The notes under the pieces are model-generated. The model worked only from the letters and a program-made list of their open reading frames with translations. It searched no databases and was not told where the DNA came from. A stretch of 64,000 bases of DNA from NCBI GenBank assembly GCA_032209605.1, contig JASFXZ010000020.1, forward strand, positions 2,425,501 through 2,489,500, given 5' to 3'. The stretch is from Mactromeris polynyma (taxonomy: Eukaryota > Mollusca > Bivalvia > Venerida > Mactridae). A program made the position numbers and the translations under genes. This document shows positions 1 to 11,440 of the stretch, one piece after another. Numbering within the stretch: the stretch's first letter is position 1; each line of letters starts with the position of its first letter.

Positions 1-770
1 TTAGCCCTTACAGTTACATACTCAATCAAATAAATTGCTTTATATATTTCACGAAGTGTTTGGAGGCACGGTTTCTTCCAGGTACAGTGAAATATGTATA
101 CAAAGCTAAGATTTGAATACTATCAGATTTAATTTTGAGCTATGGAACAAAACCAAAATGTATGCATTGTTCGAACACTGCACAGGGTTCCCTCTAGGAT
201 TTGATAACATGAAAAAGTATACATTCATACAGATATCACTTAAAATGGGAATAAAGACGCGGGAGAAACAAAATAGCATCGCAGAGTTCTCACTAAACCC
301 CTTAATTATGCTTTTTTTCCTGCAACTCCTGTTTCTGTCAACATTTCTTTGAACTTGCATTGAAAGACTGCATCTTTTCCTATAAGCATGATTTTGGACT
401 CCAAATTTCAAATCCTGGTGGGAACCCATTCTCGTGTATTTTCGCACAATAATATCGATATTAGAATAAAATCACTGACATATAGATATAGACTGTATGA
501 ATGACAGTCCTAGTGTTTTACAGATTTGAAAAAGAAAGCCAAACCTCTCTCTACCGAGTGTTGAGTTTTCCAAAGTGCTACATTAAATGCACAAAATGCG
601 AACAGTTCAAATCTTACATCGTATGCAACAAAATTAAAAATGTCAATATGCATAAAATATAGTAGAGTTGCAATCCATTTTGATACGCCAACACAAAATT
701 TCATTTGACAGCTACCCCTCCCTTAAGACCCTTTCCCTGCACATATGTCACCAACTAATCCAAAATATTT
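1..770. other. No recognised gene
   Basis: AT-rich DNA with short open frames on both strands, none showing a recognisable domain. The minus strand between about 106 and 447 is open for 113 codons, but its composition looks non-coding. If the candidate exon at 773-922 is real, this stretch would be its first intron and possibly further exons. Confidence 0.4.
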
Positions 771-772
771 AC

Positions 773-922
773 CGATGTTCGAATGTCTTTGTTCGTTGAT
801 ATACGTCTGTGAAATATTTTTGCAGGTTCCGGTTCACTTTCACTATCCGAAGATACATCAATTCCAGCATTTTCCGTATCTTTTTCCCCAGAACCTTTAC
901 CACCGACTCGACTGGCAGCCAT
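773..922 (-). CDS. Candidate first coding exon of a minus-strand gene
   Basis: On the minus strand a strong start context (AAAATGGCTGCC) at 922 opens a frame of exactly 50 codons that ends at a plausible donor (ATCG then GTAAAT at 772). The peptide begins MAASRVGGKGSGEKD and has an acidic, serine-rich stretch (SSDSESEPEPE-like), which looks like a disordered nuclear-protein N terminus. If the donor is not used, the frame runs five more codons to a stop. I do not recognise the protein, and no downstream exon is convincing in positions 1-770, so the rest of the gene would lie mostly outside the window. It could also be chance; composition and start context are the only evidence. Confidence 0.35.
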
Positions 923-1370
923 TTTGGATCCGCTTAATCAAGGGAATTAACTCTTATATTGTTCCGGTCCGAAGATAACCGAGTTCTTTCTTGAGTTGTC
1001 TTTCTTACCTTACCTTGACAGAAACTGTCAATATAAAAATGTCATAGTGTCCGCGTACTGTTCCGGTCTGTCTATAGCTCTCTCTATATATATATACACA
1101 AACTTGAAGCCATACTGTGCACATTTTTGGCTATTTTTTCCACAAAAAAAAGTATATAGATCTAGTTTATGTCGTCAAAACATCAATTAAATAGATCTAC
1201 ATTATCAGAATAAAAGACGGTTGTAATAAATCCTCGAGTAACCAGTTTCGACGCTCATGAGCCGCAAATAGTGTTTGATGAGGGAATGAATCCGTTAATC
1301 TAAATCGGTTAATGTTCTTTACATTGAATAGATTTGTGATTTTCTTTATTTAACTTGATACTTAACGTTT

Positions 1371-1457
1371 TTAGTAAAGTTTAGGTAATGTTTAGCGTTC
1401 AGTTACTTTGAACTAGTAAAGTTTAGGTAATGTTTAGCGTTCAGTTTACTTTGAATT
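1371..1457. repeat. 42-bp tandem duplication
   Basis: The block beginning AGTAAAGTTTAGGTAATG occurs at 1373 and again at 1415, nearly identical over about 42 bp. Confidence 0.8.
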
Positions 1458-1869
1458 GATATGCGGACCGCATAAAATGTTTATATCAGTCGTTTCATAG
1501 TCATCCTCTTACGTTATATACTAACAGCAAGAGAGCAATCAATAGTAGCCGCCAATAATATTCAGCGCTCAATAAAACAGAGTAACTTCCCTTGAAATTT
1601 CTAGCCGTTAATAACATTTTAACGACTGGAGGCCCGACACAGGTTGTTAGTATATGATAGGATACCAAACTTTAATGATAAAATTCTCGTAATAGTGCTT
1701 TTTAAATGGCTGATACTCCACTGTTAGGGTAGATATACATGAGTAGTGAACACTGACACCATGTAATTGTACCGCCAATCCAATTAATACGAGCTGGGAC
1801 CAAGTTCCCAGAATCGATTGGTCACGAAATTGTCCATAATTATATGGGCAACGAAAAATCTCAGGAAAT

Positions 1870-2815
1870 CGAAATATGCTGATAGCACACCTCCATATGG
1901 ACAGAGGGAATATGACCACATACATGATTGCCTGAAACAAATCGGTCCAACTAGACTAAGTAAACCTACCATGCCCCCTGAAGGAGACCGGGACAGAGGT
2001 TGGTTTTGTATGAAAATAACGGATAATACCAAGGCGAATAGTACAAAGCATAGCTCACAACTGAGGCAATGTGACCCCATAATACCGGGTATACACAAGT
2101 ACCTGTGGCCACCAGTCTTCCGTCGAGTGCAAGAAGTACCACCAGACTACCGTCTGGAGACCCATATAGAGGATCACACTTATACCTGTCATTGAGAAAA
2201 CTGAAAAAATCCGATAATATGGCGATTTGCCCTCTGCTTAGCTCCCTGATGAGGCAATGTGACCCCTTAAGACCGGGTATACACAAGTACCTCAAACCAT
2301 CAGGAGTCCAACGAGTGCATGACGTACCACCAGACTACCGTAGGAAGGCACTTATAGAGGATCAAACTTATACATATCGTTGTCAAAATCGGGTAATAGG
2401 GCGATTTACCCTCGGCATAGCTCCCTTATGAGACAATGTGACCCCAGGAGACCGGGTATACACAAGTACCTCAAACCATCATGCAGGAGTCCAACGAGTG
2501 CAAGAAGTACCACCAGACTACCGTAGGGAGGCACTTATAGAGGATCAAACTTATACATATCGTTGTCAAAATCGGGTAATAGGGCGATTTACCCTCGGCA
2601 TAGCTCCCTTATGAGACAATGTGACCCCAGGAGACCGGGTATACACAAGTACCTGTGACCATCAGGAGTCCAACGAGTGCATGACGTACCACCAGACTAC
2701 CGTAGGGAGTCCACTATAGAGGATCAAACTTATACCTATCACTGAGAAAATGTAAATATCAGATAATAGGGCGATTTGCCCTCTGCATAGCTCCCTTATG
2801 AAGCAATGTGACCCC
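1870..2815. repeat. Tandem repeat, about 180-bp unit, about 5 copies
   Basis: The landmark CAATGTGACCCC recurs at spacings of about 188, 179, 182 and 178 bp (unit landmarks near 2054, 2242, 2421, 2603 and 2781). Each unit also carries GAGACCGGGTATACACAAGT and CCACCAGACTACCGT. The leftmost unit is clearly diverged; the two central units are almost identical. Open frames of 100-125 codons here run through the repeat on both strands and are by-products of it. The array ends about 150 bp before the TRIM start codon. Confidence 0.85.
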
Positions 2816-2965
2816 TACTTGATTGAACCTCTATACGGGCCTCAATTCGTTAATTGCTCAATGGTGTAAGGGAGGTAATTATTGTATGTAGCTATTGACG
2901 GTTAGCCGACTGGCTGTTACCAATGACTACGCATATTTGCTGAAATCAAAAGTCAAACATAGAAA

Positions 2966-5471
2966 ATGGCGTCTGGAGGGCGTTCTCAGCTGAAAATGTC
3001 GGATGAGGCATTTGATATTGTGTGTACTACTTGTGCAGTAGACAATAAGACAGCAGAAGCTGTGAAATATTGTGTAGAATGCGCCGGATATTGTTGTAAG
3101 TCATGTACCGACGACCACAAGAAGGTCCGAGTATTGAAGAAACACAATTTGCTGGAGGTCAGTGAAGGAAAGCAATCGGGCAGTCAACATTCAAGTTTGT
3201 TGGAAATTCCAACTGAACAATGTAGACTACACAGAGGCAAAGTGGTAGACATGTACTGTGAAGGTCATGATGTTGTTGGCTGTTCTACGTGCTTTTTTAA
3301 ACATCACAAGTACTAATTTTTTTACATCAGTATCAACTTTACGTTAGAATTGTAATGACCTCTCCATAACACTCTCACCCCGTCCGGCATTTGAGGCTCA
3401 ACCACCATGGGCCATCAAACACCGCTGCCAGCACAAAGTTAATCAAGTGGAAAAAGTATGCACGATCTGGGACTCGAACCCACACATTACACACTAAACA
3501 GCGATCTACCTACTGAGCTAACTGGGCGGCGGTCTCCCCACACCACTTAAGAATTATAATTAGATTTTACGGAAATATGAGTGAATAGTGTGTTCAGGTG
3601 ATTCCGACATCTACTGTGTAACATAACATATTTATTTCTCTTAAAGTGTCGGAATTACCCGAAGTCACTCTACCTCTACACAGAAAAACTGTGCTCGAAC
3701 CTACGACCCTTAAACACTGATATGGTTCTAGTCCAAAATATTAGACGTGTACATTCTCATTTTATTACATAATCTATTTAATCATTTCCTTTTCTAATTT
3801 TACAATAATTTATTCAACGGGCAGAATTTATGTGTTTTTATCATTCGTGATGTGTAATGAACCAAAAACATAAATAATCGAGCAATAGATCTAGTCATAC
3901 TTTAAGTATGTCGGTGCTCAATTTTTTAACACAAATTGTTTAACACAAATAAAATCAATAAGCTACATATGAACATTGTCACAACGTCCTATGTTTTGAA
4001 TGTGTTTTCTATACATACATGTATATATGCAGAATGTTATTATAAATAATTCCATTTCAGATCTTGTCAAGACAGTCACATCCATTCTATACCAGACATG
4101 ATTGACGCCATATTTAAGTTGTCTGACTGCAAACAGACACACAGTCTTCTGAAAGAAATGATGGTATCCATGGAAACTGCAAGTAAATCTCAAAATACCC
4201 AACTTCAGACTTTGAAGAAAGCAAAGAAAGAAGCTTTAGGTCAAGTCAGTACATTCCAAAAAGCATTGGAAGCCATCTTGAGTAAAATTGCCGAGTCGTC
4301 ACGCAAAGAAATAGAAGTTGTATACAAACAACTAGAAACAAATATTCTACAAGCCAAGCAAAGTGTTAATAACATCTGTAAAGATTTGCAGACGACAGAC
4401 GACAAGTTAAATCAATCAGAAGGAAATAGAGCCCAACGTTTTGTTTGTACAAAAATTGCCCAAGAAAAAATAAAAGAAGCAGACGGTGAGAAGATGAAGC
4501 AAGAATTACAACATAATACAGACGTCGATATATCATTCATTCCTGACCAATCATTGATGGAATATATCCAAGCTTTACAAGGTATTGGTCAAGTACAGAA
4601 ACACGACCCCTACAATATCCAAGCTTTACAAGGTATTGGTCAAGTACAGAAACATGGAAAGCAGAAACAAGACGTCTACAAAATCAAAGGAAGAACAAAT
4701 GTTACCATAAAACTTTCTCATGATTCTGAGACATGCGATTCCGCTGGATGTTGTCTGACACAAGATAACCAACTACTTGTCACAGATTGGAACAATAAGA
4801 AACTAAAACGTATTGATATACAGAAGATGTCAGTTGTTGACTATTGTACTTTAGATTCTGTACCTCTTGATGTATGTTGTATCAGTAAACATGAAGTTGC
4901 TGTTGCATGTATGTATGACAACAAGATCCAGTTTGTTTCCATTCATAACAAGATGACTCCTACAAGACAAATTAAAATGTCTCATGATTGTTATGGTATT
5001 GCTTTCAAGGATGGTCAGCTTTATGTGACAGATGGTCGTGCTTCACTCTATGTTTATGATATGACTGGTACACGGCTGAAGACAATTACACGAGACAATG
5101 CTGGGAATGAGCTGTTCTACCGTAGTCTACATGTTACATTCAATGAAAGTGGAGACAGAATGTTTGTTGGAGGTGGGGACAAGGGACTTGTATGTTTTGA
5201 TGGGATGGGAAATTATTTGTCCACTATTACAGACACTGACCTGTCGTATGCAGATGGTGTATGTGTTGATGGTAGAGGAAACATGTTTGTAGTTGGGCAG
5301 GGGTCAGATAATGTGGTACAATTCAGTGAGAATGGGAAGAAACGTGGTGTGGTTGTGAAGCAAGGAGATGGATTACAACATCCAGACTCAGTGTGTTTTC
5401 ATCAGGGACTGAATAGAATGTTTGTTACCATGGAGGACAGTGATGTAGTGAAAATGTATGAACTAGAGTAA
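2966..5471 (+). CDS. RING-less TRIM-like protein: two B-boxes, coiled coil, NHL-type propeller
   Basis: Two exons, 2966-3309 and 4061-5471, joined across a GT-AG intron (donor AA|GTACTA, acceptor TTTCAG|A). They give an in-frame protein of 584 residues. Only this join restores the histidine/cysteine end of the second B-box, reading HHKSCQD. The start has AAAATGG context. B-box 1 covers about residues 20-52 (C20, C23, C36, C39, C43, C47, H51); B-box 2 covers about 86-120 (C86, H89, C98, H101, C106, C109, H113/H114). A lysine- and glutamine-rich coiled coil spans about 145-260. From about 330 to the end there are NHL/six-bladed propeller-like strands such as LLVTDWNNKKLKRID and LYVTDGRASLYVYD. 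There is no RING finger in front of B-box 1, so E3 ligase activity cannot be assumed. Family knowledge: such proteins are greatly expanded in bivalves and act as scaffolds or in innate immunity. The specific role here is unknown. Confidence 0.85.
3316..3540 (-). mobile_element. tRNA-derived SINE in the TRIM intron
   Basis: Read on the minus strand, 3540-3465 has RNA polymerase III box A (TTAGCTCAGTAGGTAGAT) and box B (GGTTCGAGTCC). They are followed by a body with CCATGGTGGTTGAGCCTC and a short A-rich end beside the exon 1 donor. The acceptor-stem ends do not pair, so this is a SINE head and not a functional tRNA gene. Confidence 0.6.
3541..3760 (-). mobile_element. Second, degenerate tRNA-like repeat
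   Basis: The minus strand shows a box B-like GTAGGTTCGAGCAC near 3695. Farther along, an inverted pair built on ATTCCGACA and TGTCGGAAT lies at about 3601-3655. It is probably an older SINE next to the first one. No box A is clear. Confidence 0.35.
4564..4665 (+). repeat. 51-bp in-frame tandem duplication in the TRIM gene
   Basis: Positions 4564 and 4615 begin near-identical 51-bp units. In protein this doubles a 17-residue block containing IQALQGIGQVQKH between the coiled coil and the propeller, keeping the frame. Confidence 0.9.
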
Positions 5472-5609
5472 TCAAACATATTGTGAGATAACAGAGTTGT
5501 CCATTCTGTGTACATGTATTATTGGTATTACTACACAACAACTGTACATGTATGTGGTTTGTTCTATTTTTAGATAATGTTGTGTTATGTTCTATTTTTA
5601 GATGTAATC

Positions 5610-6255
5610 ATACTTCAAGATTTATGACAGTTATCATGTAGCATCTAAGATATAAATATGTTTGTGTTTATTGTTTATATACAGGATCTTAGTACTTTTT
5701 TAAAGGAACATAACATGTTTTCTTCTTTTCTCTGATAGCTGTGTTGATAGAATATACAAAAATGCAAAGGTAAAGGGAGGTAATAAAAATATTAAAATTC
5801 AGATTTTTAATGTAATTCTATGAATGATAATAAAATTAAATGAATCTGATTAAATAGTGATAAGATTGGTGTAAATATATATCGTGTTACATAAATTAGA
5901 TAATTAGAAAAACATCTAAATTTTTGTATTAATTTTTTAAGTATACACATAATCAAACTTCAAGATAATATGGCTGTTATATATAAGATATAAATTGTTG
6001 GTGTTTATTGTTTAAATACAGTATGTTAGTACTTTTCTGATAGCTGTATAAATATACTAGAATAAACTAAAATGTAAAAGTAAAGGGAGGTAATAAAATT
6101 ATTAAAATTGAGATTTTGTGTGTAATACTATGAATGATTATAAAATTAAATGAGCCGAATTAAATAGTGATAGGATTGGGTTAAATATATGTGGCGTTAC
6201 ATAAATTAGCTAATTAGAAAAATATCTATATTTATGTATTAATTTTTTTAAGTAT
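5610..6255 (+). repeat. Tandem duplication of about 310-345 bp downstream of the TRIM gene
   Basis: Two diverged units (about 5610-5950 and 5955-6255) share, in order, CTTCAAGAT, GTGTTTATTGTTTA, TAAAGGGAGGTAATAAAA, TAAATAGTGATA and ACATAAATTAG. Both hold AATAAA-type signals, so alternative 3' ends for the TRIM transcript are possible. Unit spacing falls from 345 to 310 bp along the block, which implies deletions in the second copy. Confidence 0.75.
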
Positions 6256-6690
6256 GGACAGGGACCGTATATGTGTTACAGATATATAGATTACACATGA
6301 TATTTGTTTTTGTTGCAAATCCCATTTAATATGCAGTGTGTACATGTAGTTCCCATTATATATTAATTTACTTGATTGTTTTATTTAAAATATATTAATT
6401 AAGTACTGTTAAATGGTGAAGATGTTAGAATGTTGGCAGATTCTGTGAATCCAAGGTAGTTGTGAAAATATCTGACTGTTTAAATTTCCGCGTTCATAGA
6501 AGACAAGTATATTTTTACTTGACTATTCCATAACAATGCATGTTCTTGTGCTGGTGATTGGCAAATATTACTGCTCGCAAAACATCTGAAATGACAGATT
6601 TATGACTTTCTGACTTATGAAATATATATGTGTACAGTACAAAAACAAACTCTGTATGTGAAGAACATGAACCAAAGATTCATTTATTAT

Positions 6691-6890
6691 AGTCTGCCCA
6701 GTGGCTCAATGGTTAACGCTGTTGACTACGAATCCAAAGGTCATGAGTTCGATCCCTCGTTCCGCCGGTTGAAAACAGAAATGTATTTAAGTGCTTCCCT
6801 CCTAACATAGAACTGGTGAGATGCCTGAAAATAGTAACTTTATGACGGGGTCTCATTGGCACTGTGCAGTGACTGGTCTTTGACTTCAAA
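6691..6890 (+). mobile_element. tRNA-derived SINE, plus strand
   Basis: Box A-like GTGGCTCAATGGTTAACGC and box B GAGTTCGATCCC are correctly spaced. They are followed by an unrelated body (ACGGGGTCTCATTGGCACTG). The tRNA-like part does not close an acceptor stem, so a SINE is preferred to a tRNA gene. Confidence 0.6.
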
Positions 6891-7039
6891 ATGATAAGTT
6901 TTAGTGACCAACATAGGATGATTAGTCGTGCGCAAGACCATAGTCCCTAGAGCCAAGGTCACAGCATTCCTCTGAATTTTGTATGTCCCGATGTTATGTC
7001 TGATCCATATAATTGTCATTCATGCTGGGATTTCACAAT

Positions 7040-7810
7040 AATTGAGCAGAAGTGGCCACCGTATGATGAGGACTAGTAGTAGACCTGTTTCCCGAGCTTC
7101 AAGGTCAAGATCACTGCAAGCAGCAGAAATGTGTCAGTTTTGCTATATCAGCCATGCTGATGATAGTGGTTTGTGTCCTGTCCATAGCTTTGTCACATGT
7201 CCAACTTTCTGGCTCTTTGCAAGATTCCCAATATCTGATGATATTGGCTCCATGCTATAACCAATTATATATACGCTACTTTAATGTCTCATGGTCATTA
7301 TCGTTCGCGACTTAATAAGCCACCCACTGTGTTTAGCCAGCATTATGAAATTGCCCGCGGCAGTACAGCTTTATCAGAATGTATTATACATTCATGATAC
7401 TTATTGTAGCCTCTTTTGAAAAGACTATATTGAATAATGCACCATAAAGTTTTGCCTTGTATTTTGTTTCGGCAAGATAGGCTGTATAATGGTAGCTACT
7501 TAGCTGTCTAGCATCGCAAACAAACATTTGTCTCTTCAACAGAAATTATAATGACACTGACCAATACAACTACTTACATGTATTTTGTCTGGTACATTTA
7601 AAACCATGATTTTGTATTTTAATGATGAAGTGCAATTATTTACACCTTCATCATATGTGTATATTGGTGATTATATCTAATTGATAATAAATATAAATTT
7701 ATTTGTGATGTTATGTATAATTGTGTACGCCGTACAATCAGTATTTATTACACTTAAGCCTGTAGTTTAAATAAAGTATTCTGTTCTATATAGTATTTTA
7801 TTGTTCATAT
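7040..7810 (+). repeat. Dispersed repeat family R2, longest copy
   Basis: The segment with GACTTAATAAGCCACCCACT and CATTCATGATACTTAT-TGTAGCCTC recurs inverted at 16290-16682 and as a short direct copy at 24895-25045. The longer copy has internal sequence (about 7440-7700) missing from the inverted copy. Open frames here do not resemble known proteins. Confidence 0.7.
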
Positions 7811-9760
7811 TTGTGTATATGTTTAATATATATGCAAACAAACATTCAATTAAAAAGCTGGTTTTGGGCACTATAATCGGATCCTGACTAGTCTATGATT
7901 TAGGAATAAATCTTGATGCATTAATTTTGGTGGGATTTTGAAATAGTTTGGTATTATTGACCAACATAAAATGATGATGTGTCGCGAACAAGACCCAGGT
8001 TACTTCCTTTACGATTAAGATCAAAGGCGCCTCAGAACTTTGTCATTTAAGATCGAAGCCCGTTTAATATTATTTTACGTTTAGATGGGCCAGATACATC
8101 TTTAACATTTTTTAAAGTGTAAATTATATCACCTGCTGATGATCAACGATCGATGTGCTTGATTGCCGCCTATGAAACGCTTTGAACTGCATATCTTATT
8201 AATAATTATTAATTTGCAGGACCCTCTGTGAAGTACCACTAGTTCACTTCTACTCCTTCTTATTCCAAACAATGCACATGGTCCACCCTGAGACATCGTC
8301 ACGCATGAGAACAATACCTTCCCCAATCGACCAGGCTTATGATTTAATAGCACGGACTCATTCATTCAATAAAGGGAATGCCATTCACAAAACATTTCCT
8401 CCCCACACAGATCCCAGGGAATTCTTAAGCATTAAGAAGGTGTAAATGCAAACATCTATGGAGATGCGACAATAAGGAATAGGCGGATTCATTATCAAAG
8501 AATGCGAGGATAAAAGGGGGGGGGGGGGTATGCAGTGTTGAGAGGAAGCAGTCAAACATTGGAGTTGTGAAGTGTTGGATGTCGCAGGGATGCCCCACCG
8601 TTGAGGAGCGCACCCGAATGTGTGCAGACAACGTCAAATTGAATGGATTGTGGGTAGTTTAAGTCTTGACATAAAACTGAAGGAGTGATATGAAATCACG
8701 CATTTATGTTAACTTTCAAAAATTTCAAAACTTCTTTCAAAATAAGGCTTTCACCACATCTATTTTCCCCATTGTTGCCCCCTAAATTCTCCTTTGTTGT
8801 TTTTGATGGCCAGACAGACCATTCTTTGCACCCCTATTCCCATACATGTTTACTATTGCACATTCTCAGTGCCTGCGTTCCCTTGGAGACGGCCACATAT
8901 CTCTTTCATATAACGTTCCTTGCCAAACTATTGAGACTGCAGCTCAAGCTCCGACCCCCTTGTACTGAACCTTACTTATTCGGCTCTTGGTGGTTCATGT
9001 TAGAGTACGATATCGTAAAGTTGCCATTCCTATGAAAAACAGAGACAAGGTTAAAAGTTTTCACGCTTGCTTAACGTTTATTGGAACTAAAAGGGCCAAT
9101 ACCACCTGACTTTACATTGTAATATAGCAGTAGCGCATTGTGGCGTGGTCTTGGGGCAATATGGGCACACTTGAACCCAGTAATATTGCATATCAAGAGT
9201 GTAAGATTAGAAACAACGGGGCTGTATCATTATTGACAGACCAACGACACAGTACCGCAACAAACTAAATTTCTACCTCGCTGTATTCTCAAAAAGCTTT
9301 TCTGACTCGACTCAGGTCATGGCAATGGGTTGACGAATAGGGGCGGGTGTGAAGCGAAATACCGACACCCATGTGATTTTCAAAGTCATATACCTAATAG
9401 TCAATTTGATGGACATATGTACCAAAATCAATTTCTTCGAAGTTGACGATGAGACCATTTATGCCATAGAGACCCAGATACCGCCAACGCTGCTACCCAT
9501 ACAGAACACAGTGGTAATACAACAGGAACCATGTTGAATGTTCGGCATGGATCTTTAAAGAAAGTTGCTTTACAACCCAAAGACTACTATATATGTAAAT
9601 TACGATATTAATCGCCTGATCCTCACTACGTATTGATATTTGTCATTCTTACAAAATTGTAACCCATTGCTGACACTTACCATATACTACTCATATTCTG
9701 ATATCATTTACTAACCATGTACTGGTATTCAGTACTCAAAACTTATAATTAAGTTCATAC
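7811..9760. other. No gene seen; diverged R1 repeat and a poly-G run
   Basis: A run of about 14 G lies at 8515-8528. About 8740-8900 looks like an old plus-strand copy of family R1 (shared CCCCTATTCCCATACA context with the copy at 12846-13262). The short frames have no recognised domains. Confidence 0.4.
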
Positions 9761-9841
9761 AGTGTATTTTGTGTTTATGTTTAGCTGGTGTACCACAACG
9801 TCGGTTCGGTTTCTTCTCGATACGTGTCTGGCTTCTGCTGC

Positions 9842-11216
9842 TCTCCTACATATCTTCTTTGTCCCTGTTTCCAATCCACGATATATACTCACGCCGCTGC
9901 TGCTGCTGTCCTACATATCTTCTGTGTCCCTGTTTCCAATCCACGAGATATACTCACGCCGCTGCTGCTGCTGTCCTACATATCTTCTGTGTCCCTGTTT
10001 CCAATCCACGAGATATACTCACGCCGCTGCTGCTGCTGTCCTACATATCTTCTGTGTCCCTGTTTCCAATCCACGAGATATACTCACGCCGCTGCTGCTG
10101 CTGTCCTACATATCTTCTGTGTCCTTGTTTCCAATCCACGAGATAAACTCACGCCGCTGCTGCTGCTGTCCTACATATCTTCTGTGTCCCTGTTTCCAAT
10201 CCACGAGATATACTCGCGCCGCTGCTGCTGCTGTCCTACATATCTTCTTTGTCCCTGTTTCCAATCCACGAGATATACTCACGCCGCTGCTGCTGCTGTC
10301 CTACATATCTTCTGTGTCCCTGTTCCCAATCCACGAGATATACTCACGCTGCTGCTGTCCTACATATCTTCTGTGTCCCTGTTTCCAATCCACGATATAT
10401 ACTCACGCTGCTGCTGCTGTCCTACATATCTTCCGTGTCCCTGTTTCCAATGCACGAGATATACTCACGCTGCTGCTGCTGCTGTCCTACATATCTTCCG
10501 TGTCCCTGTTTCCAATCCACGATATATACTCACGCCGCAGCTGCTGTCCTACATATCTTCCGTGTCCCTGTTTCCAATCCACGAGATATACTCACGCTGC
10601 TGCTGCTGCTGTCCTACATATCTTCTGTGTCCCTGTTTCCAATCCACGATATATACTCACGCTGCTGCTGCTGCTGTCCTACATATCTTCCGTGTCCCTG
10701 TTTCCAATCCACGATATATACTCACGCTGCTGCTGCTGCTGCTGTCCTACATATCTTCCGTGTCCCTGTTTCCAATCCACGAGATATACTCACGCTGCTG
10801 CTGCTGTCCTGCATATCTTCTGTGTCCCTGTTTCCAATCCACGAGATAAACTCACGCCGCTGCTGCTGCTGTCCTACATATCTTCTTTGTCCCTGTTTCC
10901 AATCCACGAGATATACTCACGCTGCTGCTGCTGCTATCCTACATATCTTCTTTGTCCCTGTTTCCAATCCACGAGATATACTCACGCTGCTGCTGCTGCT
11001 GTCCTACATATCTTCTGTGTCCCTGTTTCCAATCCACGAGATATACTCACGCCGCTGCTGCTGTCCTACATATCTTCTGTTCTTCTGTTTCCAATCCACG
11101 ATATATACTCACGCCGCTGCTGCTGCTGTCCTACATATCTTCTGTGTCCCTGTTTCCAATCCACGAGATATACTCACGCCGCTGCTGCTGCTGTCCTACA
11201 AATCTTCTGTGTCCCT
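9842..11216 (+). repeat. 65-bp minisatellite with embedded CTG runs, about 21-22 units
   Basis: Each unit reads TCCTACATATCTTCTGTGTC, then CCTGTTTCCAATCCACGAGA, then TATACTCACGC, then a CTG run. Unit length steps by 3 (62, 65, 68 or 71 bp) because only the CTG run varies. As 65 is not a multiple of 3, the frame rotates each unit. With no stop codon in any plus frame of the unit, all three plus frames stay open for over 1 kb. These frames encode the same repeated peptides in rotation and are not evidence of a gene. Confidence 0.95.
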
Positions 11217-11339
11217 GTTATTCTTGCTTATACATGTATGCATTTTGTGATAACCGACTAATTCAAGCAGTGTAGAGGACAATAATAGTGCATATTCAGT
11301 GATAGAAAATGTTAGTTTGCCGAATGTATCGGCCAAATG

Positions 11340-11440
11340 AATGAATAAATGAATATCGATAAGTTACCTGTAATAAGTAAGCAACATAAGTAAATAAGCA
11401 AGTAAATAAGCAAGTAAATAAGTAAATAAATAAATTAACG
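11340..11440. repeat. Tetranucleotide-rich microsatellite (AAGT/AAAT type)
   Basis: Interrupted runs of GAATAAAT, then AAGTAAATAAGC, then AAATAAATAA. Low complexity, no coding content. Confidence 0.8.

Noticed and set aside
1784..2431. Overlapping 100-125 codon frames on both strands
   Set aside because: They run through the ~180-bp tandem repeat and have no domain similarity.
3465..3540. A functional tRNA gene on the minus strand
   Set aside because: Box A and box B are good, but the acceptor-stem ends do not pair and a SINE body follows.
6691..6765. A functional tRNA gene on the plus strand
   Set aside because: The cloverleaf cannot be closed and the sequence continues into a SINE body.
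9842..11216. CRISPR array
   Set aside because: Units are directly adjacent with no unique spacers, and the genome is eukaryotic.
9762..11275. Long open frames of 107-499 codons in all three plus frames
   Set aside because: They are produced by a 65-bp tandem repeat without stop codons; the peptides are frame-rotated copies of the same DNA unit and look like no protein family.
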